From assembly GCF_014635085.1 (NCBI RefSeq), contig NZ_BMCH01000002.1, positions 1 through 64,000 on the forward strand: 64,000 bases of DNA, in the 5' to 3' direction. The number at the start of each line of letters is the position of its first letter. The first letter of the stretch is position 1. The stretch comes from Asaia siamensis. GTDB taxonomy: Bacteria > Pseudomonadota > Alphaproteobacteria > Acetobacterales > Acetobacteraceae. A program made the translations under genes and the position numbers. The notes beneath the pieces are model-generated. The model worked only from the letters and a program-made list of their open reading frames with translations, did not search any database and was not told the origin of the DNA. Positions 35,154 to 43,393 of the stretch are shown one piece after another.

Positions 35154-36467
35154 TCACACAGTCTCGATTTTCATGAGCAGTGGAGTGCCGATGACGGTTT
35201 CAAGCGGTTTCAGGGCCGTCAGAACGGAAAGCATGGCCGCTTCGCTGGTTTCATGTGTGACAAGTGCAAGCGGTACAACCGTCTGTGAGGATGATTGCTG
35301 GCTGGCCTCTTCCGCGGCGTGCTGCGACAGGGCGCGCAGCGAAACCCCATAGTCGCGCAGGGCTGCCGTGATGTCTGCAACGACACCCGGACGATCCTGC
35401 ACAAACAGGCGCAGATAGTACTGCCCGCGCAGGCTTTCACGCGGTGCGCAGGCGATTTCGGGCTGGGGCGCCATGCCCCAGACAGGCAGCGCCGTGCCAC
35501 GGGCAAGGTCGATCACATCGGCCACAACCGCACTGGCCGTCGGGCCAGCGCCGGCGCCACGCCCCTCGATCAGCATGGGGCCACTGAAGCGGCCTTCTGT
35601 CAGAACAGCGTTGAACACGCCGTCGACATTGGCGATCGGCGCCGATTGCGGCACCATGCAGGGGCGCATCGACGCCTCGATCTGGCCTGCGTCATCACTG
35701 CGCGCGCTGCCCAGAAGCTTGATGCGATAGCCCATTTCGCGCGCAAAAGCCTGGTCGCAGGCGGCGATGTTGCGAATGCCCTCGACATGCAGGCTGTCAA
35801 AGCGCACGGGCCGACCGAAGGCCAGACCGGCCAGGATGGCCAGCTTGTGCGCCGCATCCCAGCCATCGACATCGGTCGTGGGGTCGGCTTCGGCATAGCC
35901 CAGAGCCTGTGCCTCGGCGAGGATATCGTCGAAGTCGCGCCCTGTCTCACGCATGGCGGTCAGGATGTAGTTGCAGGTGCCGTTCAGAATACCGCCGACA
36001 CGCAGCAGATGATCGGCAGCAAGACCTTCACGCACCAGTTTGATGGCAGGAATGCCGCCAGCAACCGATGCTTCGAACAGGAGTGACGTGTTGTTCTCGC
36101 CTGCCAGTGTTGCAAGGGCCGCGCCATGGATGGCAAGCAGCGCCTTGTTGGCCGTGACGACCGGCTTGCCGGCGCTGAGGGCTTTTTCGACAAGGGCGCG
36201 GGCAGAGCCCTCTGCGCCGCCGATGAGTTCCAGCACCACATCGACCTTCGGGTCGGCAGCAAGGTCGATGGCGTTGTCATGCCAGGTCAGGCCCGACAGA
36301 TCGACGCCGCGGTCACGATTGCGGTCACGCGCCGAAACGGCGACCACTTCGATACGCCGCCCGGCGCGGGCGGTAATGGCCTCGGCATTTTCACGCAGCA
36401 GTCGCACCACGCCAGCCCCGACCGTGCCGAGACCAGCGATACCAAGATGAAGAGTTTGACCGTTCAC
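35154..36467 (-). CDS. hom: Homoserine dehydrogenase
   Basis: Reduces aspartate semialdehyde to homoserine on the way to threonine and methionine. The 437 residues have the NAD(P)-binding GLGTVG at 12-17, VTANKALLA, the substrate block GILNGTCNYIL and YAEADPTTDVDG. A C-terminal ACT domain (LRLFVQDRPGVVADITAALR) probably senses threonine. It starts at a GTG that overlaps the aminotransferase stop in GTGA, so it is translationally coupled. The frame is open further upstream, but that extension lies inside the aminotransferase gene. Confidence 0.95.
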   Translation of the reverse strand: MNGQTLHLGIAGLGTVGAGVVRLLRENAEAITARAGRRIEVVAVSARDRNRDRGVDLSGLTWHDNAIDLAADPKVDVVLELIGGAEGSARALVEKALSAGKPVVTANKALLAIHGAALATLAGENNTSLLFEASVAGGIPAIKLVREGLAADHLLRVGGILNGTCNYILTAMRETGRDFDDILAEAQALGYAEADPTTDVDGWDAAHKLAILAGLAFGRPVRFDSLHVEGIRNIAACDQAFAREMGYRIKLLGSARSDDAGQIEASMRPCMVPQSAPIANVDGVFNAVLTEGRFSGPMLIEGRGAGAGPTASAVVADVIDLARGTALPVWGMAPQPEIACAPRESLRGQYYLRLFVQDRPGVVADITAALRDYGVSLRALSQHAAEEASQQSSSQTVVPLALVTHETSEAAMLSVLTALKPLETVIGTPLLMKIETV

Positions 36468-37669
36468 GAAACTGCCTCTGCCTGTTTGACACCATGTTTG
36501 TTGAGAAAGGTCTTGATGGCGCGCGTTGCCTGACGCAGGCGCTGCGTGTTCTCGACAAGACCGATACGAACGAAGCCTTCGCCATATTCGCCAAAGCCCA
36601 GGCCCGGCGCCACGGCCACCCCGGCTTCCTTCAGCAGTAGCTTGCTGAAATCGACGCTGCCCATCTCGGCAAAGCGCTCGGGGATGGGCGCCCAGGCGAA
36701 CATCGACCCCTGCGGCGAGGGAACATCCCATCCGGCGGCATGCAGCCCGCGGATCAGCACGTCGCGCCGCTCGCGGTACATGTCGCGGATCTCGGCCACG
36801 CAATCCTGAGGGCCGCTCAGCGCGGCCACGGCGGCAACCTGAATCGGGGTAAAGGCGCCGTAATCGAGATAGGATTTGATGCGCGTCAGGGCCTGGATCA
36901 GATGCGGGTTGCCCGCGGCAAACCCCATGCGCCAGCCCGCCATCGAATAGGTCTTCGACAGCGAGGTAAACTCGACAGCAATATCCTTCGCTCCCGGCAC
37001 CTGCAGGATCGACGGCGGCGGCTCATCACCGAAATAGATCTCGCAATAGGCGAGATCGGACAGGATCCAGATCTGCTCGCGCCGGGCGAAAGCCACCAGC
37101 TCCTTGTAGAAATCGAGAGAGGCCGTGAACGCCGTCGGGTTGGAGGGGAAGTTCACGATCAGCGCAGTCGGCTTGGGCACGGAGTGACGCACGGCGCGCT
37201 CGAGCGCACGCAGCATGTCTTCATCCGGTGTGGCCGGAATAGAGCGCACGGAAGCACCCGCGATGATGAAGCCGAACTGGTGGATCGGGTAGGACGGGTT
37301 CGGCACCAGAATCGTATCGCCGGGGCTGGTGATGGCCGAAGACAGATTGGCCAGACCTTCCTTGGAACCAAGAGTCGCGATGACTTCGGTCTCGGGGTTC
37401 AGATCCACACCGAAGCGGCGCTCGTAATAGCCTGCCAGCGCACGGCGCAGGCCGGGAATGCCGCGGCTGACCGAATAGCGATGGCTGCGCGGATCGGCCA
37501 CGGTCTCAACCAGCTTCTTGACGATATGGGGCGGTGTCGGGCTGTCGGGATTGCCCATGCCCAGATCGATGATGTCCTCACCATGCGCTCGGGCCGCGGC
37601 CTTGGCCTTGTTCACCTCGGCGAAGACATAGGGCGGCAGGCGGCGGATGCGGTGGAACTCTTCGGTCAT
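36464..37669 (-). CDS. alaC: Class I/II aminotransferase (AlaC / DapL-like)
   Basis: A 401-residue PLP enzyme opening MTEEFHRIRRLPPYVFAEVN. It has IDLGMGNPDSPTP, the tyrosine/aspartate PLP contacts (NFPSNPTA, ILSDLAYCEI) and the Schiff-base lysine K239 (SLSKTYSMAGWRMGF). This subgroup includes glutamate-pyruvate transaminase AlaC and is often labelled LL-diaminopimelate aminotransferase. The first reading is preferred, but its tight coupling to hom may mean a role in aspartate-family amino acids. The substrate is unproven. Confidence 0.88.
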   Translation of the reverse strand: MTEEFHRIRRLPPYVFAEVNKAKAAARAHGEDIIDLGMGNPDSPTPPHIVKKLVETVADPRSHRYSVSRGIPGLRRALAGYYERRFGVDLNPETEVIATLGSKEGLANLSSAITSPGDTILVPNPSYPIHQFGFIIAGASVRSIPATPDEDMLRALERAVRHSVPKPTALIVNFPSNPTAFTASLDFYKELVAFARREQIWILSDLAYCEIYFGDEPPPSILQVPGAKDIAVEFTSLSKTYSMAGWRMGFAAGNPHLIQALTRIKSYLDYGAFTPIQVAAVAALSGPQDCVAEIRDMYRERRDVLIRGLHAAGWDVPSPQGSMFAWAPIPERFAEMGSVDFSKLLLKEAGVAVAPGLGFGEYGEGFVRIGLVENTQRLRQATRAIKTFLNKHGVKQAEAVS

Positions 37670-37707
37670 TTTTTGGGCTCGGGGGCACAGGGTTGAAATA
37701 AAATTAC

Positions 37708-37726
37708 CGGAGTCAGGGCGACTCCG
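37708..37726 (-). terminator. Hairpin after the lipoprotein gene
   Basis: CGGAGTC, five-base loop, GACTCCG, followed on the minus strand by the T-rich GTAATTTTATTT. It lies between the lipoprotein and the aminotransferase genes. Confidence 0.6.
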
Positions 37727-37768
37727 ACAATCTTCACTAACCCGATTCCAGAACCGGAGGAACCTTCC

Positions 37769-38770
37769 TCAGTAAGGAGAGCGGTCAATTCTCGCGCCGC
37801 GTCCCAGCGCGCCAGCGCTGATGCGGATATCCGACGCCGGTACACCACGCAGGATCAGGGTCTGTGCCAGAGCACGCGCGCGCAGCAGGCCCAGCTTGAT
37901 CCCGAGCACCTGCTCGGCAGGCTGGAAGGAGGTGATCTCACCAAAGCCCTTGATGAAAATCATGTCGTGCGGGCCGCGCGCGCCCAACGCCTTGCCGATC
38001 ACGCCATCCTGTCCGCTCGCCATCTGGTCCGATGCCTGGTTGAAGCGGATCAGCGTGCCATGAGGCTCTGTCAGATCATAGGCGGGCGGGGCGATATCGG
38101 GCAGTGCTGCATCGCGAGGGATGGCAAAACCCGGAAAACTGGGCGCAACAGGGGGCAGATCGCCGATCTGGGGAAGCTCTCCCGGTTTGATGGGCGGCGG
38201 CGCGAAGCGGGTGACCTCTGGCAGAGCTGCCTCTGGGGCAGGCTTCGCCTCATCTGCTGTCCTAGCTTTGGCAGGCTTTGCCTCGGGGGTTTTGGAGGCC
38301 GCAGCAGGCTGGGCGGGCTTGTCCGTACCGGCGGGTTTGGCCGGGGTATCGGCGGCCGTTGTTGTCGGTGTTGCGGGTGGCGTCTGACCGGGGGCCGTAA
38401 CGCTCATCGATGAGCCGTTTTCATCCGTGGCCGGGCGCGGTTTCGGCGGCGGCGGCGGGGCGGCAATCGTCAGCGGGCCGTCGGCAACGACGACATGCTG
38501 GCTCAGATTGCGCTGGAGCGTCATGCGGGCAGTCAGGGCCTGACGGGCCTGCGCGCTGGGCAGATCGACAGACGTTCTGGGTGTCAGGCCGACACGCGGA
38601 TAGTCACCATGGGCTCCGGGCGCAGGCGGGCGTTGCTTGGCAATCTCGCCACCCTGATACTGGTTGTACCAGTTGCCGACCGTATCGACGGCGTCTCTGT
38701 GCCCACAGGCGGCCAGTGTCATGATGCCCGTCATGGCAAAGCCTGTTCGCAGCCAGCCTGTTTTCTGCAT
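37769..38770 (-). CDS. Proline/alanine-rich lipoprotein with OmpA-like C-terminus
   Basis: A 333-residue protein with a lipoprotein signal peptide: lipobox LAAC with acylated C22. A long low-complexity Pro/Ala/Lys region (about 105-195) is of the kind that spans the periplasm. The C-terminal 90 residues (IRFNQASDQMASG, LLRARALAQTLILRGVPASDI) have the RALAVAxxLxxxGVPAxRI pattern of OmpA-type peptidoglycan-binding domains, though the classic NxxLSxxRA motif is only partly kept. It probably anchors the outer membrane to the wall. I cannot give it a gene name. Confidence 0.75.
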   Translation of the reverse strand: MQKTGWLRTGFAMTGIMTLAACGHRDAVDTVGNWYNQYQGGEIAKQRPPAPGAHGDYPRVGLTPRTSVDLPSAQARQALTARMTLQRNLSQHVVVADGPLTIAAPPPPPKPRPATDENGSSMSVTAPGQTPPATPTTTAADTPAKPAGTDKPAQPAAASKTPEAKPAKARTADEAKPAPEAALPEVTRFAPPPIKPGELPQIGDLPPVAPSFPGFAIPRDAALPDIAPPAYDLTEPHGTLIRFNQASDQMASGQDGVIGKALGARGPHDMIFIKGFGEITSFQPAEQVLGIKLGLLRARALAQTLILRGVPASDIRISAGALGRGARIDRSPY

Positions 38771-38953
38771 GTCTTCTGATCGACCCTTGCGTTTCTTGTC
38801 CGGTTTTCCCGCGCTGGCGCCACCCTAACCCTTCCCGCCTTCTCTGGCGAGATGCTTGATTTGGTGCAAAAATCGGGGGGGCTCTTGTGAGGGGCGCCTA
38901 TCGAGCGCAACATATAAGGGATGAACAGGCTCCACCGACATAGGAACCCCAGC

Positions 38954-39622
38954 ATGCGTGGTATGACACCCCAGGATCTTTCCCGTCTCACCCCGCGTCT
39001 CGACGATGAAGAGCCCGATCCGCAGTCCCCCGACGCGCCCGAGCAGAAGGAAGCGGCCGAGAAGCCGCCCGGTGCCGAGATCGAAGGCAAACTCTTCGAA
39101 CAGCGCAAGGTGCTGATTTTCGGCGGCATCAACGACAAGGTCGCCCGCGACGTCACCGGCCGCCTGCTGGCCCTGGCTGGCGCTTCCGACAAGCCGATCG
39201 ATATCTACGTCAATTCACCGGGTGGTCATGTCGAGAGTGGCGATACCATTCATGACATGATCCGCTTTGTCGATTCCGTTGCCCCCGTGAACATGATCGG
39301 CACGGGCTGGGTGGCGTCTGCTGGCGCGCTTATCTTCGCTGCTGGCCGACCCGAGCGCCGCCTGTGCCTGCCCAACACGCGCTTCCTGCTCCATCAGCCG
39401 ATGGGCGGTGTGCGTGGTCCCGCAACCGATATCGACATCGAAGCGCGCGAAATCATCAAGATGCGCGAGCGCCTCAATCGTCTTTTCGCCCGTGAGACCG
39501 GTCAGTCCTACGAGAAGATCGCCAAGGATACCGACCGCAATCACTGGATGTCCGCAGAAGAGGCCATTGCCTATGGGCTCGTCTCGCGCGTCATCTCGAA
39601 AATGAGTGATATCAAGGAATAA
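38954..39622 (+). CDS. clpP: ClpP-family serine protease
   Basis: A 222-residue ClpP-like protease with an acidic, Pro-rich N-terminal extension (to about 45). The catalytic serine is in GWVASAGALIFAAG, the histidine in FLLHQPMGG and the aspartate in KDTDRNHWMSAEEA. The family MSAEEAIAYGLVSRVI block closes the protein. AGGA lies eight bases before the chosen ATG. It departs from canonical ClpP around the active site (ASAG rather than ASMG), so it is more likely a second paralogue than the housekeeping subunit. It is followed 18 bases later by the di-iron protein genes. Confidence 0.87.
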   Translation: MRGMTPQDLSRLTPRLDDEEPDPQSPDAPEQKEAAEKPPGAEIEGKLFEQRKVLIFGGINDKVARDVTGRLLALAGASDKPIDIYVNSPGGHVESGDTIHDMIRFVDSVAPVNMIGTGWVASAGALIFAAGRPERRLCLPNTRFLLHQPMGGVRGPATDIDIEAREIIKMRERLNRLFARETGQSYEKIAKDTDRNHWMSAEEAIAYGLVSRVISKMSDIKE

Positions 39623-39640
39623 GAAGAGGAAATCTCTCTC

Positions 39641-40648
39641 ATGTCTCGTCTTGCAGATCTCTACAGCCATCTTCCCGATGCGCCGTCAGACAAGACCCTG
39701 GCCAAGGCCGATTTCGAAGCCCGTCACTGGAGCAGCGCCATTCCCGGCCCGCTCAAGCCGGGCACCGAAGAACACAAGCGTGCCGTGGCCGACATGTTCA
39801 GGGAGACCTTCAACCCCTACAAGCCTTCGGTCATCGAATGGCCAAAGCTCGACCCCGAGACCCTGCATCGCATTACCTCCCTGCCTATCTGGGACATTGC
39901 GGTGCAGACCGAAGGCAAGGCCCGTCTGCGCATGGCGGCCTATGCCGACATGATAGACGACCCCGACATGAAGGACGCCCTGCGTCGCAATGCCTGGGAG
40001 GAGAACCGCCACAAGGAGGTGCTCTCCAAGCTGGTCGAGGCCTACAACATCCCGATGGCGCCCGAGCCGCCCTATATCGAGCCGAAAGACACGGAATGGG
40101 CCTATCTGGTCACCGGGTTTTCGGAATGTGTCGACAGCTTCTTCGCTTTTGGCCTGTTTGCTCTGGCCGAGCGCGCCGGTCTCTTCCCGATGGAGCTTAT
40201 CGAGACCTTCGAGCCGGTCATGCAGGAAGAATGCCGTCATATCCTGCTCTTCGCCAACTGGCTGGCCTGGCATCGCGCCACCATGCCCTGGTGGAAGCGC
40301 CCGGTTTTCGAAGCGCGCGTTCTCGGCGTGTGGGCTTTCCTTGCGTATGAGCGCATGGATCTGGCCCGCTCGATCGATTCCGAGGGCAACGAGCACACGC
40401 AGGACAATAATTTCACCGTGACCGGCGCCAAGGACATGACAGATATCGACATCAAGGTGCCCGAGCTGATGCAGCTCTGCCTCGACGAAAACGACCGTCG
40501 CTTCTCCGGGTACGACCACCGTCTGCTGCGTCCCACCACAACGCCGACACTCGTCAAGACCGGGCTGGCTGCCTATCGTCTGTGGGGCAAGGCGTCCGAT
40601 GCCGTGCGTTCGCGCTTTGGGCATAAAGCGCAGCACGCCCCTGCATGA
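39641..40648 (+). CDS. Di-iron ferritin-like protein, first of a tandem pair
   Basis: A 335-residue helical protein with a complete carboxylate-bridged di-iron ligand set in the order E, ExxH, E, ExxH: E91 (QTEGKAR), E121 and H124 (EENRHKE), E162 (SECVD), E197 and H200 (EECRHILLF). A C-terminal tail of about 100 residues after the four-helix core is unassigned. It is not a ferritin or bacterioferritin by length. A cytosolic oxidase or oxygenase role is likely, but the substrate is unknown. Its stop overlaps the start of its paralogue in ATGA, so the two are made together. Confidence 0.8.
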   Translation: MSRLADLYSHLPDAPSDKTLAKADFEARHWSSAIPGPLKPGTEEHKRAVADMFRETFNPYKPSVIEWPKLDPETLHRITSLPIWDIAVQTEGKARLRMAAYADMIDDPDMKDALRRNAWEENRHKEVLSKLVEAYNIPMAPEPPYIEPKDTEWAYLVTGFSECVDSFFAFGLFALAERAGLFPMELIETFEPVMQEECRHILLFANWLAWHRATMPWWKRPVFEARVLGVWAFLAYERMDLARSIDSEGNEHTQDNNFTVTGAKDMTDIDIKVPELMQLCLDENDRRFSGYDHRLLRPTTTPTLVKTGLAAYRLWGKASDAVRSRFGHKAQHAPA

Positions 40649-41496
40649 GTGTGATCGAGCCGGGATCAGAAGCCCATAAGCATTATTTCTGTCAGCAGTT
40701 CATCGACACCCATCAGGTTTTCGACCCCGAAACTCTGCCATGGCCCGAACTGACAGAAGAAGAATTGTCCCGGCTCCGTGCGGTCCCGTTCTGGCAGGAG
40801 GTGTATCACACCGAGCGCCGGGCCGGAGCCATTGTCGATGCCTTCACACCCCAGATCATCGACCCTGAAGTCAAGGAGGCTGTCAGGCTTCAGGGCTATG
40901 AAGAGGCGCGTCATGCCGATCTGATCCGCGTCATGATCGAGCGTTACGGTCTTGATGCCCAGAAGCAGCCGATCGAGAAATTCCCGGCCGATCTGGAGAA
41001 AGCCTTCATCGATTTCGGCTTTGGCGAATGTCTCGACGCCTTTCTGGGCTTTGGTGCCTTCAAGAGCGCGCGTCAGTCGCAGTTCCTACCCGAGAAGATG
41101 TTCGAGATCTTCGACATCCTGATGTTCGAAGAGACACGTCATATCGTCTTCTTCATCAATTACATGGCCTGGCGTGAAAAGCGTCGCGGGCTTGGCCGCG
41201 CGAGGCGGTCATTCAAATCGCTGCATTTCTATCTGCGTGCGCTCAGCCGCCTTCTGGGCATGGTGCGTCGTGGGCAGGAGCCCAATGACGGGCGTGATTT
41301 TGCCGTGACCCAGACTAATCTTTTTCTCGACGGCTTTTCGTTTCGCGGCTTTGTCGAAGATTGCTACCGCGAAAACGCCCGCCGCATGACGGCGTTCGAC
41401 CCCGGTCTCATGCAGCCTCGTCTGCTGCCCGGTATTGCCGATCTGGCGCTGCGCGGATTGCGCCTGTGGGATAAAGGGCGCGGCCTCTCGCGCTGA
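40645..41496 (+). CDS. Di-iron ferritin-like protein, second of a tandem pair
   Basis: A 283-residue paralogue of the preceding protein, with the same ligand pattern: E57 (HTERRA), E87 and H90 (EEARHADL), E128 (GECLD), E163 and H166 (EETRHIVFF). Spacing between ligands matches the first copy (34 residues between E57 and E91, E87 and E121, and so on), showing a duplication. The C-terminus is shorter and more basic. Overlap of four bases (ATGA) with the first gene suggests equal expression and possibly a heteromer. Confidence 0.8.
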   Translation: MSVIEPGSEAHKHYFCQQFIDTHQVFDPETLPWPELTEEELSRLRAVPFWQEVYHTERRAGAIVDAFTPQIIDPEVKEAVRLQGYEEARHADLIRVMIERYGLDAQKQPIEKFPADLEKAFIDFGFGECLDAFLGFGAFKSARQSQFLPEKMFEIFDILMFEETRHIVFFINYMAWREKRRGLGRARRSFKSLHFYLRALSRLLGMVRRGQEPNDGRDFAVTQTNLFLDGFSFRGFVEDCYRENARRMTAFDPGLMQPRLLPGIADLALRGLRLWDKGRGLSR

Positions 41497-41502
41497 CAGG
41501 CA

Positions 41503-41580
41503 TGGGGCTCTGCCCCATCCCCCGCCAAAGGGTGGTCGCCCTTTGGAAACCCTGAATTGGGTAGGGGAAGGGGCGCCCCG
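41503..41580. repeat. Palindromic intergenic repeat, copy 2
   Basis: ATGGGGCTCTGCCCCAT is followed by CCCGCC, then CCAAAGGG-loop-CCCTTTGG and GAAACCC. The order of hairpins is that of 27384-27505. It separates the convergent di-iron and gamma-glutamyltransferase genes and may also end transcription from both sides. Confidence 0.65.
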
Positions 41581-41581
41581 T

Positions 41582-43378
41582 TTATTCTCCTGTCGCGCCA
41601 CCGCCTGCATGACGACGATCATAACCGCCGTAGAACTGCCCGTCGGGATGCGCGCCGAGTTTGGCACCGCCTGCAAGAACGCCCTCGGCTGAGCCCCATG
41701 GCTGATGCGTCTCAATCGTATAGCCATGAGCGCGCAGGGTGGCGATGACGGGTTCCGACAGGGCGCCGGGTTCGATCTCGACGGCTTCTGGCTGCCATTG
41801 TTCGTGAATGCGGGGCATGTCGACCGCTTCCTGAATGGTCATGCCGTAATCGACCACACCCAGAATCGCCGCGAGGGTAATGGTGGGAATGCGTGAGCCG
41901 CCCGGGCTGCCAATGACCATGATGGCCTTGCCATTTCTGGAGAGAATGGTGGGCGACATGGAAGAGAGCGGCGTCTTGCCGGGGGCAATCGCATTGGCCT
42001 TGCTGCCGACAATGCCGAACATGTTCGGCTCACCGGGTTTGGACGAGAAATCATCCATTTCGTCATTCAGGAAATATCCGGCGCTGCCTGCCATGACCTT
42101 CGCCCCGAACCAGCCATTGAGCGTATAGGTGACCGAGACGGCATAACCCGAGTGATCCATGATCGAATATTGCGTGGTTTCGCGCTTTTCGGGTTGTGGG
42201 TCGCCAGCCACAAGGCTGGCAGAAGGCACCGCATCTTCGGCTGGAATGGCGGCGCGGATTTTCGCGGCATAAGCCGGGTCGATCAGATGAGCCACAGGGT
42301 TTTTGACGAAAGCCGGGTCGCCCAGATCGCGCCGGTCCGAATAGGTGTGGCGCATCGCCTCGATTTCCTGATGCGTCGAGCGCGCGCTGTAGATCCCTTC
42401 GGATTTGAGGTCGTAGCCTGACAGGATATTGAGCATTTCGCACAAGGCCACACCGCCGCCACTCGGCGGGGGGGCGGTATCGATCTGATAGCCACGATAG
42501 CTGCATCGTATGGGCGCCATGATTCGTGGCTTGTAGGCGGCGAAATCGGCCATGGTCAGCAGGCCACCATTCGCCTTGCTGACCCGCACCGTTTCTTCAG
42601 CAATCCAGCCACGATAAAAAACGTCCGGCCCCTTGTCGGCAATGGCCTGAAGCGAGCGGGCGAGGTCGGTCTGCTTGAAGCGTTCGCCAATTGTGAAGGG
42701 CTGGCGATCGGCGCGCAGAAAGATCTTCGAGGCGTAGGGATCGTTGATGAAGGCCTTGGTTGAAGTGTTCAGCAGGTGAACATCGTTCTCTTCGAGCGTG
42801 TAGCCTTCACCGGCCAGAGCGATGGCGGGTGCCATGACCTGAGCCCGTGTCAGATGGCCCCAGCGTTTCAGCGCGAGATCAAGCCCGGCCACCGTGCCGG
42901 GCACGCCCACGGATTTCCATCCGATGGTCGAGAGCCCCTTGATGATCTTGCCGTCCTTGTCCTGATACATCGTCTCGGTGGCGGCAAGCGGGGCATGTTC
43001 GCGAAAATCGATGAAAAAGGCTTTGCCATCCGGTGTGTGCAGGGTCATGAACCCACCGCCACCGATATTGCCTGCAGCCGGATAGACCACAGCCAGCGCA
43101 TAGCCCACGGCAACAGCGGCATCGACTGCATTCCCGCCGTCATGCAGGATCTTTGCCCCGACATCAGACGCCAGATGCTGCGCCGAGACCACCATGCCAT
43201 GCGCGCCCAGCGTCGAGGGAATAGGGGGGCGGCTGGTCGCGGCGCCACCAAAATTGAGCGCGTCGCCACCCGGGGCTGCCTGGGCAGAGCCGAAGGCCGA
43301 GAGCGTGACGACACAGGACAGGGCGGAGGCAGACAGAAGCTGACGCCAGCGGCCCGGCGTTGAGGCAGGGAAAAACAT
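41582..43378 (-). CDS. ggt: Gamma-glutamyltransferase
   Basis: A 598-residue secreted N-terminal-nucleophile hydrolase with a signal peptide (LLSASALSCVVTLSAFGSAQA). It would cleave itself before T401 in TTQYS, the usual nucleophile position. Substrate residues lie in IDFREHAP (arginine about 126) and PSSMSP-like LSSMSPT. It takes the gamma-glutamyl group off glutathione and similar peptides in the periplasm. It is the third gene of a receptor-peptidase-GGT operon and starts 15 bases after the peptidase stop. Confidence 0.94.
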   Translation of the reverse strand: MFFPASTPGRWRQLLSASALSCVVTLSAFGSAQAAPGGDALNFGGAATSRPPIPSTLGAHGMVVSAQHLASDVGAKILHDGGNAVDAAVAVGYALAVVYPAAGNIGGGGFMTLHTPDGKAFFIDFREHAPLAATETMYQDKDGKIIKGLSTIGWKSVGVPGTVAGLDLALKRWGHLTRAQVMAPAIALAGEGYTLEENDVHLLNTSTKAFINDPYASKIFLRADRQPFTIGERFKQTDLARSLQAIADKGPDVFYRGWIAEETVRVSKANGGLLTMADFAAYKPRIMAPIRCSYRGYQIDTAPPPSGGGVALCEMLNILSGYDLKSEGIYSARSTHQEIEAMRHTYSDRRDLGDPAFVKNPVAHLIDPAYAAKIRAAIPAEDAVPSASLVAGDPQPEKRETTQYSIMDHSGYAVSVTYTLNGWFGAKVMAGSAGYFLNDEMDDFSSKPGEPNMFGIVGSKANAIAPGKTPLSSMSPTILSRNGKAIMVIGSPGGSRIPTITLAAILGVVDYGMTIQEAVDMPRIHEQWQPEAVEIEPGALSEPVIATLRAHGYTIETHQPWGSAEGVLAGGAKLGAHPDGQFYGGYDRRHAGGGATGE

Positions 43379-43393
43379 AAGACGGTCCTGAAA

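Noticed and set aside
36468-36803. N-terminal extension of homoserine dehydrogenase
   Set aside because: The extension is the aminotransferase coding region in another frame; the GTG in the GTGA overlap gives the family start.
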